Counted from the first letter of the stretch, positions 1-20,013 are shown. The stretch: 64,000 bases of DNA from Whitmania pigra (GCA_021613335.1 JAJTWR010000260.1:1863501-1927500), one strand, 5' to 3'. Notes: generated by a model not told the origin, from the sequence alone. A program made the numbers and translations.

Positions 1-1
1 C

Positions 2-2284
2 CGGGCCTACCACCACATCCCCATCGCAGAGGAGGACATACCCAAGACCGCCATCACCACACCGTTCGGTCTGTACGAATTCATCCGGCTACCGTTCGGA
101 CTCAGGAACGCAGCCCAGTCTTTCCAGCGCTTCATGGACGAGATACTCCGAGGGCTAGATTTTGTATTTGTCTACATCGACGACGTTCTAATTGCCAGTT
201 CGTCGATGGAGGAGCATCTCGGACATCTGGAGCAAGTGCTGGAGAGGCTCACTGATTTCCATCTCACGGTGAACATGGACAAGTGTGAGTTTGCTGTCGC
301 ATCCACAACATTTCTGGGACACTCTATGAGTTCGGACGGCATACAGCCACTTCCGGACAATGTCAAGGCCATCACAGAGTACAAGCAACCGGAGACGCTT
401 ACACAGCTACGACGTTTCGTGGGTCTGGTGAACTTCTACAGGAGTTTCATCCCACACTGCGCTGACATGCTCGCTCCTTTGACAAGCATGTTCAACAAGC
501 AGAACTCGAAGAGCAAGGCAGCAGTGTCCCTGAACCCTGTCCAGTTGCAAGCATTCCAGACAATCAAAGATGCTGTGTAGTCCGCCACCTGTCTCGCATT
601 CTTGGGCAAGGACAGCCACCTGCAACTCCTCACAGACGCTTCCGACGATGCAGCTGGAGCGGTCCTGGAACAGGTACAAGGTGGCCTCACTACACCGGTG
701 GCGTTTTTCTCCAAGAAGTTCAGCCCGACGGAGACGCGGTACAGCACGTTCGGCAGGGAACTGTTGGCGATGTACCTGGCCGTGAAGCACTTCCAACACC
801 TATTGGAAGGTCGTCAATTTACAATCTACACGGACCACAGGTCGCTCACATTTGCTTACAAGAGCGGATCCAGCCGGTACTCGCCCAGAGAAATACGGCA
901 TCTGGATTTCCTCAGTCAGTTTGCAGCTGACATCAGGCACATCAAGGGAGACCAGAATGTCGTGGCAGATGCCTTGTCGCGCACCGACGTCAACGCCGTC
1001 ACAACCATCGATCTACAAGAGATAGCCGCACACCAAGCTGCAGAGACCCAGCTCCAGATCGACACGCCATCCCTGGAGATCATTGAGGTCCCACTACCAT
1101 CCAGCCACGGCAACATCTTCGTCGACGTCTCAACAGGAGTGCACAGACCGCTCGTCCCAGAGAAGCTGCGTCACAAGATATTTCTGAGCCTACACTTCTT
1201 ATCACATCCGGGTGCCCGTGCAACGTCAAAACTGGTGAGGCAACGTTTCGTCTGGCCAAACATGGACAAGGACATCAGAGCATGGTGCCGAGAGTGTCTG
1301 GCGTGCCAGAAGAGCAAGATCCACCGACACACTACGACGCCACCAGCAACATTCCCTCTGCCAAGCTGCCGCTTCCAGCACATCCATTTGGACCTGGTGG
1401 GACCACTTCCGTCATCGGAGGGACACACACACATCCTCACATGCGTGGATCGATTCACAAGATGGCCCATGGCTATACCCCTTTCCGACACCTCAACGGA
1501 AGCCATCGTCAAGAATTTCATGCTCTCATGGATTTCCAACTTTGGAGTGCCGGAAACCATCACCACGGACAGGGGTAGCCAATTTTCCTCACATATGTTT
1601 CATCAGTGGTGCAAGTTGTTAGGCATCCGCCACGTAAAAACAACGGCCTACCATCCTGCTGCTAACGGAATGGTGGAACGTTTCCACCGTCAACTCAAGG
1701 CAGCACTCATCGCACAGAACGCCACCAACACCGACAAGACAGATCTCTTACCCATGGCTCTTCTGGGGATCCGGGCAACCGTCAAAGAAGACCTTCAATG
1801 CTCTCCAGCCGAGTTGGTCTACGGGACGGCGTTGAGATTACCAGGAGAGTTTTCACCAGCAAGCGACTCCAACCCGCCGATTGGACAGTCAGGTTTCGTG
1901 GATCGTCTGAGGGAGCAAATGCAGGGTCTCAGGCCGCAACAACCAAGACAACGGCAGCAACCCGCGTACATCCCGAAGGACCTGGCCACGACACCACAAA
2001 TACTCATCCGGGTCGATTCTCACAAACCACCGCTGCATCCACCATACGACGGTCCCTTTGACGTCCAAGAGCGCCATCGGAAATACTTCGTCGTCAGGAA
2101 GAATGGCAGGAATGACACAGTGTCCATCGACAGGCTGAAACCAGCAATTCTGCCCCAGACTTCAGTTCCAACCACAGCCAACCCATCCCTAGCTATCAAC
2201 CCAGCAACACCTCTGGCTCAACCTCAAACACGCTCCGGACGAAGAGTTCACTGGCCCAAGAAACTCGAGGACTACGAGCCCTGA
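2..2284 (+). pseudogene. Ty3/Gypsy retrotransposon pol (RT, RNase H, integrase), 5' cut by window, one in-frame stop
   Basis: One reading frame runs from base 2 to the stop at 2282-2284, broken only by a TAG at 578-580. It enters inside reverse transcriptase (PFGL motif, then catalytic FVYIDDV near base 170). RNase H follows (LTDAS near 630, the GREL glutamate, YTDHR). Integrase is complete: an HHCC zinc domain with CRECLACQ near 1290, then the DDE triad as HLDLVGP, TDRGSQF and NGMVERFH. The C-terminal tail is proline- and glutamine-rich. The protein order RT-RNaseH-integrase defines Ty3/Gypsy. The stop falls in the linker between RT and RNase H, where the translation otherwise continues smoothly in the same frame, so it looks like a point nonsense mutation. 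Gag, protease and the 5' LTR lie outside the window. The GC-rich codon use contrasts with the AT-rich host and suggests a young copy. Confidence 0.93.
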
Positions 2285-2322
2285 CTTTTCGTTCGCCAGT
2301 TTGCTCTCTGGTGGGGGAGTAT

Positions 2323-2547
2323 TGTTGGACACAGGAACTTTGTCCTACTTGCATAATTAGAGACGCGGGCTCCGAGCGCCATGTTTGTTTATGTTTCATG
2401 AACTCAACGTGATATTATTCCTTCTCAACTCGAGTCAACAATTCCTCTGTTCAACATTTATTCTTCTGATTGTCAGTGTATATACATTTACACTACAGCG
2501 TCTTGTAACCAGTTTTTTGTTGAGTTTACTCTGTTTAATTTTACACA
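2323..2547 (+). repeat. Probable 3' LTR of the Gypsy element
   Basis: A purine-rich tract (GTGGGGGAG, 2311-2319) lies 27 bases after the pol stop and is the expected polypurine primer. Two to three bases later TGTTGGACACAGG opens what should be the 3' LTR. The end is set at a CA near 2545-2550. Without the 5' LTR the length and target duplication cannot be confirmed. Confidence 0.6.
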
Positions 2548-3215
2548 TCACTTTGAAAGGCTAAAAATTATTTTGATGGAGCAGCTAGTAGTTTGGCTTT
2601 TTCTTGCAACTTCAACTAGTGTTGGCACATCTTGGAATTTACATTTTTATGGGTAGATTAATTGATCCAAGGCAGTAAATGGATGTTTGTTACGCACATA
2701 AATGATACAATAGAGCCTCCCAAATTCCAAGGTCGGATCAAGCCGGTGGGTGGCCCTGGGCTCACTTGGAAGGGAAGACCCTTTTCCAGTTCCCCTTATT
2801 GCACACAGCATCATATAAAAGCTATCAAATATTTATTTTCATGAAACTACAATCAAATCGATTAAAAATTACAAACAAAATTTTCGCTTTTTTTCATCAA
2901 AGTTTTTTGTAACAGTTTCAAAATTCAGTCCAAATTCTTCTGCCTTGTCTGGCTCATCTTATACCATCAAATCTGCTTGATGATAATTGCAATTGTCATC
3001 TTGACAAAGTTGATGAAGATATGGAAACTTCAGGAAACTTTAAAATCGATGGATATTTGAACTTTTGAGCCTCACAAAGAGACACCACCCTAACATTGTG
3101 ATCTTGCTGCACAGCTTCCTTACCCTTAGGTTTGCTAGCTTTGAGCTCTTTCCTCAAACCTTAAGTTAATAAAAAGCTATGTTCGATCAGCGATGAGCCA
3201 GACAAGGCAGAAGAA
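2548..3215. repeat. Non-coding segment with dispersed-repeat pieces
   Basis: No gene seen. Bases 2896-2960 resemble 31890-31980 (shared TTGTAACARTTTCAAAATTC and a later GGCTCATC). The motif at about 2936-2960 recurs inverted at 3190-3212 (GATGAGCCAGACAAGGCAG), so the segment forms a loose inverted repeat directly outside the MITE. Confidence 0.45.
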
Positions 3216-3554
3216 GGTAAAACCGTTCGAGACGGACGCACACATTTTAATGAGATGCTCCACTTTAATGAAGCTCCACCCAAAACAAATTAAGCTCCGC
3301 CTAAAATGAGTAAAAGTAAATCTTTGATCCGTAATATTTTTAGGTATATCTCTTTTTAGAGAAAATCGGTCCTCATTTTTAGGCTCCGAATAGATCCGCT
3401 CAAGGGTTAGGGTTAGGGGTTGACTTGATATATATTGCGAATAAAAGATTCACTTTTACTCATTTTAGGCGGAGTTTAACTTGTTTAGGGGTGGAGCTTT
3501 ATTTTTTCTTAGCATCTCATTAAAATGTGTGCGTCCGTCTCGAACGGTTTTACC
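3216..3554. mobile_element. MITE with about 43-bp perfect terminal inverted repeats
   Basis: The left end starts GGTAAAACCGTTCGAGACG and continues to about 3258. The right end (about 3512-3554) is its exact reverse complement. Inner portions are also partly inverted (GGCGGAG and CTCCGCC; TAGGGGTGGAGC and GCTCCACCC). Total length is 339 bp and no ORF is present. A 3-bp GAA flanks both sides (3213-3215, 3555-3557) and may be the target duplication, though three bases could match by chance. The superfamily is not determined. Confidence 0.85.
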
Positions 3555-5469
3555 GAATGATATAACAACAGCCGCTGATTTTTAAATTCCGAGTCGCCGC
3601 TGATTTTACTGCAAAGTCAAATTCGATTGTATTCATAACAGCCAGTTTTAGATGCTTGATTCATTAACATAAAATGTGTCAGTTTCCAGCACGGTGGTTC
3701 ATACTTGTCAACATCACGACCCGCATAACTTGTTAACGGTTCGATATCTAAATATTTTAAACAAGCGTAGACATACACAAGACTAGACGCAAAAAAAGGT
3801 CATCTCCTCATTTTATATTTTACGAGGCTTCGCCTCCCTCTCCTGAATTTTTCTTGAAGCTAAAAAATCAATGGTCACTTTAACCAAATTTATATTTTAT
3901 GAAGTTAAAACGATAAAAGTGACCTACTTTCGAAAAACCTCTGTCCAATCATAGCACCTAAATTATCTAATACATCTAATTATGAGCATAGTATGATAGC
4001 GTAACATAATGTTAATCAGCCCAGCGTCGTTCTAGACACGAGTTGTAAATACGCGGCCCGTTGGGCTCTGCCAAAATCGATCTACTTATGTTGTGGTCGT
4101 CGTATGTTTTTAAGAGCAATACATTTTGTTCGGTCTCACCAAATAAAAATTTAACGAGGTAATCGTTGCGTTAATTAACGCATTAATCGCACGTTAAATA
4201 TCGTTAAAGTAAGTTAATCCGCCCTAATAAATGTGCAAAACCAAAAATAAACTCATCACAAGAAATTTTCAGAATAACTGAAAATTGAAGAAACCACAAA
4301 TTTAATTTTTCATTGAAAGTTTGCTTTTCCGGCGCTTGTAGCTAAAATTCAAATACCGTTACTAAAACAGTATACAAAAGTAGATAAAAATTAGATTAAC
4401 AATTTGTAATCTCAGTTGTCTATCGGTCCATTCAGAGCCATGCCCCCCTAAATGAAATAAGCAGGCCCGTATTTAGGGTGGGTTTGTGGGTAGTGAGATG
4501 CAAGTTGATTTGACCTGGAATGACCCAACCCCATGGTTAATTTTTTCATCTGAAACAGTTACTGATTTCCGTTTGTCTGCACAGACCAACAATTTTAGGG
4601 GAGGTGAGGAGGCCAATAGCCCTCCATGTGATTTGAAAAGTATAAAAAAAATTAAGTGAATCTATCATAAAATAAAAATTTTTAACAAAAAATCAATTTA
4701 AAAAATGAGAAAATTGAATTTATGTTTATCATATATGTTTGTCATTTATATTACTATTAGCTGCATCCGTGTTCCTGCTTAACAAGTTAAGTTTAATATT
4801 CCATGCAGCAATTACTAACAAAATATTATATCTAAAAATATTAATGACGGTGAAGTTAGAAAGAGTTAAGCAAGAACTTTAACATACAATAACTCTGGAA
4901 TGCGTAAAGCTAGAAACACAATTTAGAAAAAAAAAGTAAAATAGTGATTTTGTTGAAGTAATGGATATATAAAATTTTAGATTGCAGATATTTCAAGAAT
5001 GGAGAGTGAGAGACAAATAGCTTACATATCCAAAATCAGCACGTTTAAATTGACCAAGATACTGGTACAGGATATCAAGATATCCATGAAAATTTGTTTT
5101 TTGTTGTTCAGTGTAATCCTCATCAATGCATCCCAAATATTCCACAAAGAACATTTTATGCAATTTATTGCTATGGATATGCATTAATATTTCATGCTGG
5201 TTTGACTCTCTTAAGAGCAAAAATATGAAACCGTAAACATTATAAAAATCATTTCATGTAAATATCATCCTTTGAGGTGAATACCACATTATTCAGCCTC
5301 AGATTTAATGTGAGAATGAATTTTATATCGACCAAAAAGATATTCATCCAGAAAATTTGTAATCCTTTAAGTCCTTCCTATTCATCTATTATATCTCAAT
5401 GTAGATCACATGAGCTATTTACATTCCATAGTTGAAAGCAGTCATCAAATGACTCAGAGCACTCATATT
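3555..5469. other. AT-rich intergenic DNA downstream of CLPX
   Basis: No convincing gene on either strand; the short ORFs near 5.0-5.2 kb overlap on opposite strands and match nothing recognised. A short GC-richer piece at about 3790-3850 resembles dispersed pieces near 14.7 and 54.65 kb (shared GTCATCTCCT-type motif). Confidence 0.5.
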
Positions 5470-12655
<7,186 letters not shown>

Positions 12656-13113
12656 TTTAAACAATCCCAAACGATGAAGGCGACTGTACTACACTCATCA
12701 AAAACAATGGGGTTCTGTATGTAAACAAAAATAAATGTATTTAAAATTGGCCTGAATTTTTAAACATTTTAACATTTATGACATGTCATGACACTGCTGT
12801 TCGTAATCATTATATAGATGTAATTGTTGATTCATTTTGACTGACTCTCATTTGAGTATACAGTCAGGACAGAAACCATAAGGACACCCCATTAATAACT
12901 CGATAAACAAAAATTTGATTGTAGGGAAATTTTAATATGTTATGTATTTATATATTTGTGATTATCTCTTAAATTTTCATCAAAATATGTTCGTGCATTA
13001 ATTTTAAAATTCCAAAAACGTGATTTCGGGGCGTCCAATAACCACAAAAGACACTTGCAAAAATCATCGAAAAATGACTAAAAACTTTGTGAAAAAAACA
13101 GGAAAAAAGTTTA

Positions 13114-14103
13114 TTAATATGAAATAATGTTTCCTTTATTTTCATTAACTTTAAAACATCTATTGTCCATTGATTTTATAAGAGTTTTTAAGAAATTTCT
13201 GTCCAGTTCTTTCCAGGCACTCCTAATGGCGTTTTCCAGGTCAGATTTTGAATGAAACTGCTTTCCATTGTTGTAAACAAGTCTTGACAACATTCCCCAA
13301 ACATTTTCTATAGGATTTAAGTCCGGGGAACAAGCTGGCCAACTCATAACTTTCAAATTTCTCCTCTGGAAAAATGTCTTTGTCAACTTGGAAGTGTGGA
13401 TCGGGGCATTATCTTGCTTGAAAATAAAATTTCTTCCATAATAATCTTCCCCAAAAGGCAACAGATGATCTTCTAAAACTTTGATGTAATCCACAGAAGA
13501 CTGTCTCCCATCCAGAAAGGCTAATTCAGTCAATCCTTCACTGGAAATTCCTCCCCAAATCATCATCGATCCTGCTCCATGATTTCGACTAAAAATGTTT
13601 CTTTTTCTAATCTGAGGTCATGCCAATAGAACTGATGACCATCAGGTCCATCCAGGTTAAATTTCTTCTCATCTGAAAAAATAATATTGTCCCATCCATC
13701 TCTGTTGGAGAGCATGGTTTTGGCCCATTTCACTCTTGCCAACTTGTGATGGTTTTTAAGAGCTGGAATCTTTAATCTTTTTTTATATAATAAAACACCA
13801 CTAGATCTCAAATAATTTAACACTTTTACAAATTCTTAAATCAAGTTCATTTCTAATTTGATTTGCTGAAAATTTACCTGAAGAAGCCTTTCTTACCAGG
13901 AGTCTCTGCTGACGAATCGTCAGTTTTTTAGGTCTTCCATGATCATTTTTTGCACCATATTCCTCAGGAGCTTTTACGTAGTTCCAGATGACTGTCTTGG
14001 ATCGCTTGAGCTCATTGGCAATTTCCCTGATCGAATAATTTGCTTGTCTGAAGACCTCAATCTGCCCTTTCTCCTTGTCAGACAACATTTTGCCTCTAGC
14101 CAT
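13114..14103 (-). pseudogene. Tc1-family DD34E transposase, two frameshifts
   Basis: Cut-and-paste transposase of the Tc1/mariner superfamily. It reads from ATG at 14101-14103 in three overlapping pieces: a paired helix-turn-helix part with a GRPKK hook (14103-13801), a middle part ending after FSDEKKFNLDG, the first catalytic Asp (to about 13570), and a final part with MMIWGGIS, QDNAPIHTS (second Asp) and PDLNPIENVWG (catalytic Glu). The spacing from second Asp to Glu is 34 residues, the Tc1 signature. Single-base shifts near 13830 and 13585 break the frame, so the copy is inactive, but total length (about 330 residues) is normal. It lies just upstream of the CLPX start and is unrelated to that gene. 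Confidence 0.92.
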
Positions 14104-14137
14104 TTATAAAATAGTAATTTTATAAACTTCACATCAT

Positions 14138-14272
14138 TTTTTATTTATTTATTTATTTATTTGATTATAGTCCGTTGCATAACTGAGATGATTTGGACTT
14201 ACATCAATTTTTATTTATTTATTTATTTATTTGATTATAGTCCGTTGCATAACTGAGATGATTTGGATTTTT
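14138..14272 (-). repeat. Two tandem copies of a short SINE/LINE tail with (AAAT)n end
   Basis: A unit of about 45 bp reading, on the minus strand, CCAAATCATCTCAGTTATGC then AACGGACTATAATC and (AAAT)n occurs twice in a row. The same unit is found at 22100-22152, 29606-29660 and 33672-33720, so it is a heavily 5'-truncated retroposon end. Confidence 0.75.
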
Positions 14273-14571
14273 AACTTTCTTTGGGTTTATATATTGATAA
14301 TATTTGCATAATGTGCATTTTGGTTGCATAACTATGAGAAATTTCAAGTTTTATTGGGAATAAGTAAGGATGTCCTTTATCGTTTTCAAACGGCCATAAA
14401 ATGCTATTTTGCATATTTTACAAGATCAGCTTGTTAAATTTTTTTGAAAATTTGCAGGATGTTTTGTCTACCATAAAGAGATGTTACATAAAAATTGAGT
14501 AATATTGAACTTATATTTAACGAGTTATCACAAAAATATGGGGTGTTCTTAAGGTTTCTGTGCGCACTGTA

Positions 14572-16095
14572 TAATTATCTATAATTAAAATCAAACTAAT
14601 CGCGGCCACAAATTTCTATTCGGTTTGTAGAGCAGGGACGTCATTTCAACTTTTTCCAAGGGGGAGGGGGCACAACTTCAGAAGACGACATTTTTTGCTT
14701 CTGGCAAATTCAGGGGGTAAATCCCTGCAAAATATGATGAGATGACATTTTTCTTTGTGTTTGGTCTAAAGTCAGGGGGCCGTTTCCCTCCTCGCCCAAA
14801 TTAGGTCCCCGTTGAAGGGCAAATCTAAAACTAGACAACACCATACTTTATGTTATATGGTTTCGCCCATGTTCAGAAATGAAAGGTTGCACTACCAGAG
14901 TTTCTTTCAGAAAATATAATTAGGAGTTTGTAACACTAAACAAACATATCAACAATCAATCACACACACCAAAATAAACTGAATTGTTAGAAAATAAAAC
15001 TTTCAAGAAAATCTTAATAGCTGAAATTTTTTCAAAGCATGAAATCTTCTATTCCGTCTCGAAAATTTTTCGTTGGAATATCAGATCATTTAAATGCTTA
15101 TTATCACGCTGTGAGTTCAAGTTTCTGGCGTCATTCTATTTCTTGCCTTATTGAACATTCTATTTATAAATGTCCCTATATGATATCTCTACTGAAGCAG
15201 TTACAGACAGAAATAACAAGGATTTCATAGAGCGCTTGTTCGCAATATCCCACATCAGGTAATTTTGTCAATGGGTTTCCGTTTGCTTTGTAACGCAAAG
15301 ACGTTATGAAAAATGTAAAAGATTTCAAATCCACCTACAGCTCCTGCATTGAGAATTAAAAAGTTATTACAAACATTTTTGATTCTTTGTCTTTTAGACC
15401 TGACATTGATTGAAAATGTCTGAAATCGACTTGCAAGTAACATAATCTCAAACGATCGCCGATTTTTCAGTAAATCTTTCAATTTCTTTCTTGATAGCAC
15501 TCTCACAATACTTCTTAATACCTGTTGGGATACTTTTGGGTCATGGCTCCCGTCATTTTTAAAGTCTAAGAAAAATAAAGCTAAAATCCACCAATAAACT
15601 TTGTCCTACATGCTGTAATGCTATTTTGCATATCTTACAAATTTTACTCGTTATGTTTAATTGAAATTTTATTGAAGTTTTGCGTGCAATTAAAATGATG
15701 TCAAATTGAAAAACCTTCTAATTGTTCACCAAACCATACTTTTTTTTCCAGGCTCCAGTCTCCGTGAAAGTACATACAGTGCGTTGCATAAACTTGTCAC
15801 GGGTTCAATAATCACAAAATTTACACAGTTATCTATTAAATTACTGCTGATTTTTGATCTAAATATCCTTTATATCATTCACAGAGTCGTATATAATTAA
15901 TATACAATAAAATTTAGCAGTAAAATATGAATATTAGTGGGATCATTATTTATATAATAGACTTTGTCATTTATTAATAAAAATTACTTTAGTTAAAATA
16001 ACCCTATAATATAATATAACTATATTATTATTACTATTATAATAATATTATTAATGCTAAATTATTGTTATCATTAAATATTATCATTATATTAT
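14572..16095. other. Intergenic, no gene recognised
   Basis: AT-rich. Bases 14637-14830 form a GC-richer piece with GGGGGAGGGGGCAC and CAGGGGGCCG runs, similar in style to pieces at 3.8, 31.7 and 54.6 kb. From about 16015 the sequence becomes rich in TTA/ATT, the left flank of the LINE. Confidence 0.5.
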
Positions 16096-19000
16096 TATTT
16101 TTTTTTACGTTTATTTTCTCAGCCAAACAAATGTTTAAACTCGATCGCAGACGATGTAAAAAACCTCGACGAATATTTAAAGTCCCCCTTCTGGGCCTGA
16201 GAGAACCCCGGGACATAATGCGCAAACCACAGCACCATCGACATTAAAAAAACAAACCGTACAATACACAATAAATGTCCTCGCTACAATCCAACTCGTT
16301 TCCGCCATCGTTTTTGAGTTTTGCGCTTGTGATGCTTCCACATCAGGTAAGAACCAGAGAGAGCCGTTGTTAAGTTCATTAACATGCCTCTGGAGAAACC
16401 GAGACCGCGCCAAGAGGAGTACGATTTTGAAGAGATTACTCCTCTCCAGTTGCAAACGAATGCAGTCACGAAAACCGGCGGAGAGGGAAACCCACTTGGA
16501 CGGTTGTTTGTCATCCAAATATGAATGTCCCTGTCGTCTTATTTTCGGACTTTGTTGACTTGTTCTTCGTCCAATGGGGCTATATCAGAAACGATGGTGA
16601 CATCGCAGAATACTGACTGATCCCTCTCCCATGCCACAAGGTCTGGAATTCTGAGATTCTCTTCAACATTAATTTGAGGCTCAATTTTGGTGATGTAGCC
16701 TTTCTTGGTCAGCTTCTTTTCTAATTGTCGGACAAGATTGTTATGCCGCTCTCTTCTCTCTGCATCCATACCTGGGAAAACCTGGAAGATATGGTCCAGG
16801 CACTCGAAGGCACCACACCCGGAATCACAATAGGTGTTCATCTCTGTATGATACCTTGAGATCCTAAGATTTGTCGGAAGGACGGCAGCCCTGACTTTGA
16901 TACATTGTATGTATTCGCTTGGGGGCATCCTGAATTGACCGTCCACTATCCAATCACTAATTCCTATCTCTTGGGTGAACGATTGCAGCCCACATCCATC
17001 GACAGAGTCGTACAAACTTGCCGCAGTTTCGTGTTTCAGTTGTTTTTTGGCTGCGGGTTCTTTTGCTATTCCGAACTTTCTGTATTCGCAGAGAATTGCG
17101 CTGTTATCCTTCAACGTATCAAGCAGAAACTCATCCTCATTAGTCTTGGACTGCCCCATCATTGCCGACATTTGATTAACTCTTATGATCGGCACCCATT
17201 TTCTGAGCTGCAACTACCCGAGTCCACCATCCTTAACTCCCGTGTGGAAGAAAGCAACCGGCGTGTCTTTAGGAAGTCGGAGCCATTGTCGCACAACAGA
17301 TCTTATCTTGGTGTCAGAAGAACTGAGAGATTTCAGCAAAATGCTATTGAAGGTCAGGTAATGAACAAGACTTGGTATTAAATGAGACCCGAGGATGTAA
17401 AGTTTTTGATTGGGCTTCAATGGAGCTCTGGATATTAGATGCAACTTGTTGTGAATTTTTTCTCCTATTGAAGCATATTTTAACCTGGGACCAAAGTCAG
17501 CCCCGAGGTACTTGTAGGTATCAAGAATATTCATTGCCGTAATTTTATGTTGATTGACTTAAAGATAAGGATCCGGGTTGACAATCTATGGATTAGTTTT
17601 ACTCTACACTTCCTCCCTCAGAGATGCGCATTTATGAGCATTGATACTCAATCCCTTTTTTCTAAAGACTCTTCAACTTGTTCCAGAAGTCTTTTCATTC
17701 CAATATCCGTGGAGGATAAAAGAATCAAGTCATCGGCAAAGGCCATGTAAGTGCACTTGACCGATGAATTAATGTCGCCTGTCACACCGATGGAAAGGTC
17801 CACTTCGGCCATCACCATGTCGATTGAAAAGTAGAGAAGACATGGGGTCTCCTTGGCGGACGCCTCTGTTCACTGGAATGTCGTGACTCAGTTTTCCTCC
17901 AATCTTTAGTTGGACCGAGCAGTTGCGATAAGCCTCTGAAATGTATCTCAGCATGAATGGCGGAGTTCCGAGTCTGTAGGCTGCTCTAACAATCGATTGA
18001 TGCGAAACCGAATCAAATGCTTTGCTCACATCGATGAAGGTGAGGTTCAGCCTTTGTTTCTGCTCCCTCTTTTTCTGCATGATTACTTTTACGAGCCATA
18101 TGTTGTCCGCTAGGCCATCGCCGTGCCTGAAAGCCTTCTGACGACTTGAAAGAGGCCAGTGAGTGAACATTCTTTTGCTCAGCACACGGTGGAATAACCT
18201 GCCAATAATTGGTCCAACAGTGATTGGCCTGAAATCGCCTGGATTGAGTATCCCTTGTTTTTTTTGGAATACAAGTGACAGTTCCCTTTTTGAGCACATC
18301 TGGGGGACATCCATTGAACAGCCAGAGTGTCATATTGGTGGCCATGTTTTCTGGGGCTATCTTGTTCAAGTCAACTTTTTTCATTCCATCCAAACCAGGA
18401 GCAGAATCTTTCAAATTTTTTGCAGCCAGAATGATTTCATCCGCAGTGACCGGAATATCCATCTCTTCAAAAGCATCGACGGCTCTCTCCAATGGTCTGC
18501 AATCACTTTTTGACTTCTGGATGAAGACTTTCTCCCAATACTCAAGCAATGCCTCATCGGCAGGATGCACAGAATTTTTCTCGCTATCTCCATTCAATAC
18601 AAACTGAGCTCCAAAACTTTGACTTTTTCTGAACATTCTTTGAACTTTCGCATAATGTTGTCTTTCCAGCTCCATTTTCCTTGCTCTCTCTGATTGATGG
18701 TTGGCTGTTCTGACAAATTCGCGAGTATTGGATCCAACGCTGTCCACTTCTCTCAATTCCAGAATCTGCCTCACATATTCTCCTGTTTCCTTTTTTGTTT
18801 TCTTCGGTATTGTTTCCAAAATCCATCTTTCGAATTCCATGTTAATGATGGCCCTTTTGACCTCATTTTCCTCATTGGGATCAATTAGCCTTCTGAATTC
18901 GTCGTCTGTCATTTGGAGCAGAAACCTCCTTTTTTCAATAAATTGCAGGAGACCAACTACGTTTTCTAATTCAATTTCTGCGCAACTGGATACGGCTTTG

Positions 19001-19800
19001 AAATCGGCCTTCATGCCTGATGTTATCATATTTGAGAGCAGTTTGCGGTATTGTGGTTTGTTCCTAATTTTCTTTATGGTATCCACATCGAGAGTAGGGA
19101 ATTGCTGTTGGACGTTGATCCTGTTTTTTTGTAATCCTCCAAGATTCAATTCTGCATCTGCCAGTGCTTTCCATGATTCTGTGTCTTGAAGGCTTGGAAC
19201 AGGAAACAGATAAATTCTTTCCTCAGCAGGACCTGATTCTTGGCAAGAGATGATTGTAGGATGCGACGTCTCAGTGAGCATGGTTGTTGTTGTTGTTGGA
19301 CAAGTCAGGTATCTCTCCAGTATTACCTTGTATCTGTCGCCGAGTTTTTTGCTTTTGATAGCATTCAATGTCCTGTGTCTAAATCTTTTATGGAGTTCTT
19401 TGTTGATGTTGTAAACTCCATTTCGAATCATTTCGGCCTCCATGGCAGCGAGCATGCAATATTCTTCCTCTGTCCATCTTGCTTTAGCAGAGGGGAGACC
19501 AGCTCTGGCTTTGTGATATTCAAATGGATGGATTCTGTTTTCTTGGATGTGTTTACCTCTTATTGTGCCGAACTTCTTGTTGTAAAAGTCGCAGCGCACC
19601 TGTCTTCTACTACCTGAAGGAGTTTCTTTCTTTCTTTGAACGCTAGCCATTTGGCTTCGGCCACTACGTACAAACTCCACGGTACTCGAATTAACATCCA
19701 TGAAATAACCACTCTTTAATCACTTGTTCACTGCTATGGAATGCAGAAAACTCAAGAGCTTAAACAAAACATCCGCACTTATCGCTCGCTGAACAACAAA
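16096..19800 (-). mobile_element. Near full-length R2/R4-type LINE between TTA/ATT repeats
   Basis: The single degraded ORF (below) has about 100 bp of 5' leader ending at 19800, where an (ATT)n array begins. Its 3' UTR runs to a short A-run at about 16100, followed at once by TAATAATATAATGATAA. Both ends therefore abut TAA/TTA repeats. Dong elements of the R4 clade are known to insert in TAA repeats. Confidence 0.7.
16284..19701 (-). pseudogene. LINE ORF: zinc finger, Myb-like, RT, Cys-His motif, PD-(D/E)xK endonuclease
   Basis: About 1,140 codons, as expected for R2-superclade LINEs. N-terminus: a decayed C2H2 finger (RCDFYNKKFGT...HPFEYH; the second Cys is Tyr) and a Myb-like stretch (ARWTEEEYCMLAAMEAE). 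RT follows: GDFRPITVGP, FIDVSKAFDSVSH, VRQGDPMSSLLF, then AFADDLILLSS. The C-terminal motif is CDSGCGAFECLDHIFQVFPG, whose last Cys is Phe. The endonuclease keeps IPDLVAWERD and a downstream Asp. The conserved tail NWRGVISS...SYLMWKHH (16514-16284) follows a stop. Lesions: frameshifts near 18260, 17835 and 17690, at least one more before about 17530, and stops at 17214-17216 and 16539-16541. The element is dead. R2 itself sits in 28S rDNA; no rDNA is present here. Confidence 0.85.
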
Positions 19801-20012
<212 letters not shown>

Positions 20013-20013
20013 G

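Larger units (their letters stand above)
12861..14569 (-). mobile_element. Tc1-like transposon with TA target duplication
   Basis: Imperfect terminal inverted repeats of about 30 bp (CAGTCAGGACAGAAACC on the left; GGTTTCTGTGCGCACTG on the right), each ending beside a TA (12859-12860, 14570-14571). The minus strand encodes the transposase described separately. The region 14138-14272, between the transposase start and the right end, has two inserted copies of a short SINE-tail repeat. Confidence 0.9.

Noticed and set aside
3403..3419. Interstitial telomere repeat (AGGGTTAGGGTTAGGGG)
   Set aside because: Fewer than three units and located inside a MITE; not evidence of a chromosome fusion.
3213..3557. 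PIF/Harbinger assignment of the 3.2-kb MITE from its 3-bp duplication
   Set aside because: The duplication is GAA rather than TWA and could be chance; ends do not match a known Harbinger pattern that I can recall with confidence.
16905..17381. 158-codon plus-strand ORF
   Set aside because: Lies antisense to the LINE ORF and has no domain; a shadow frame.
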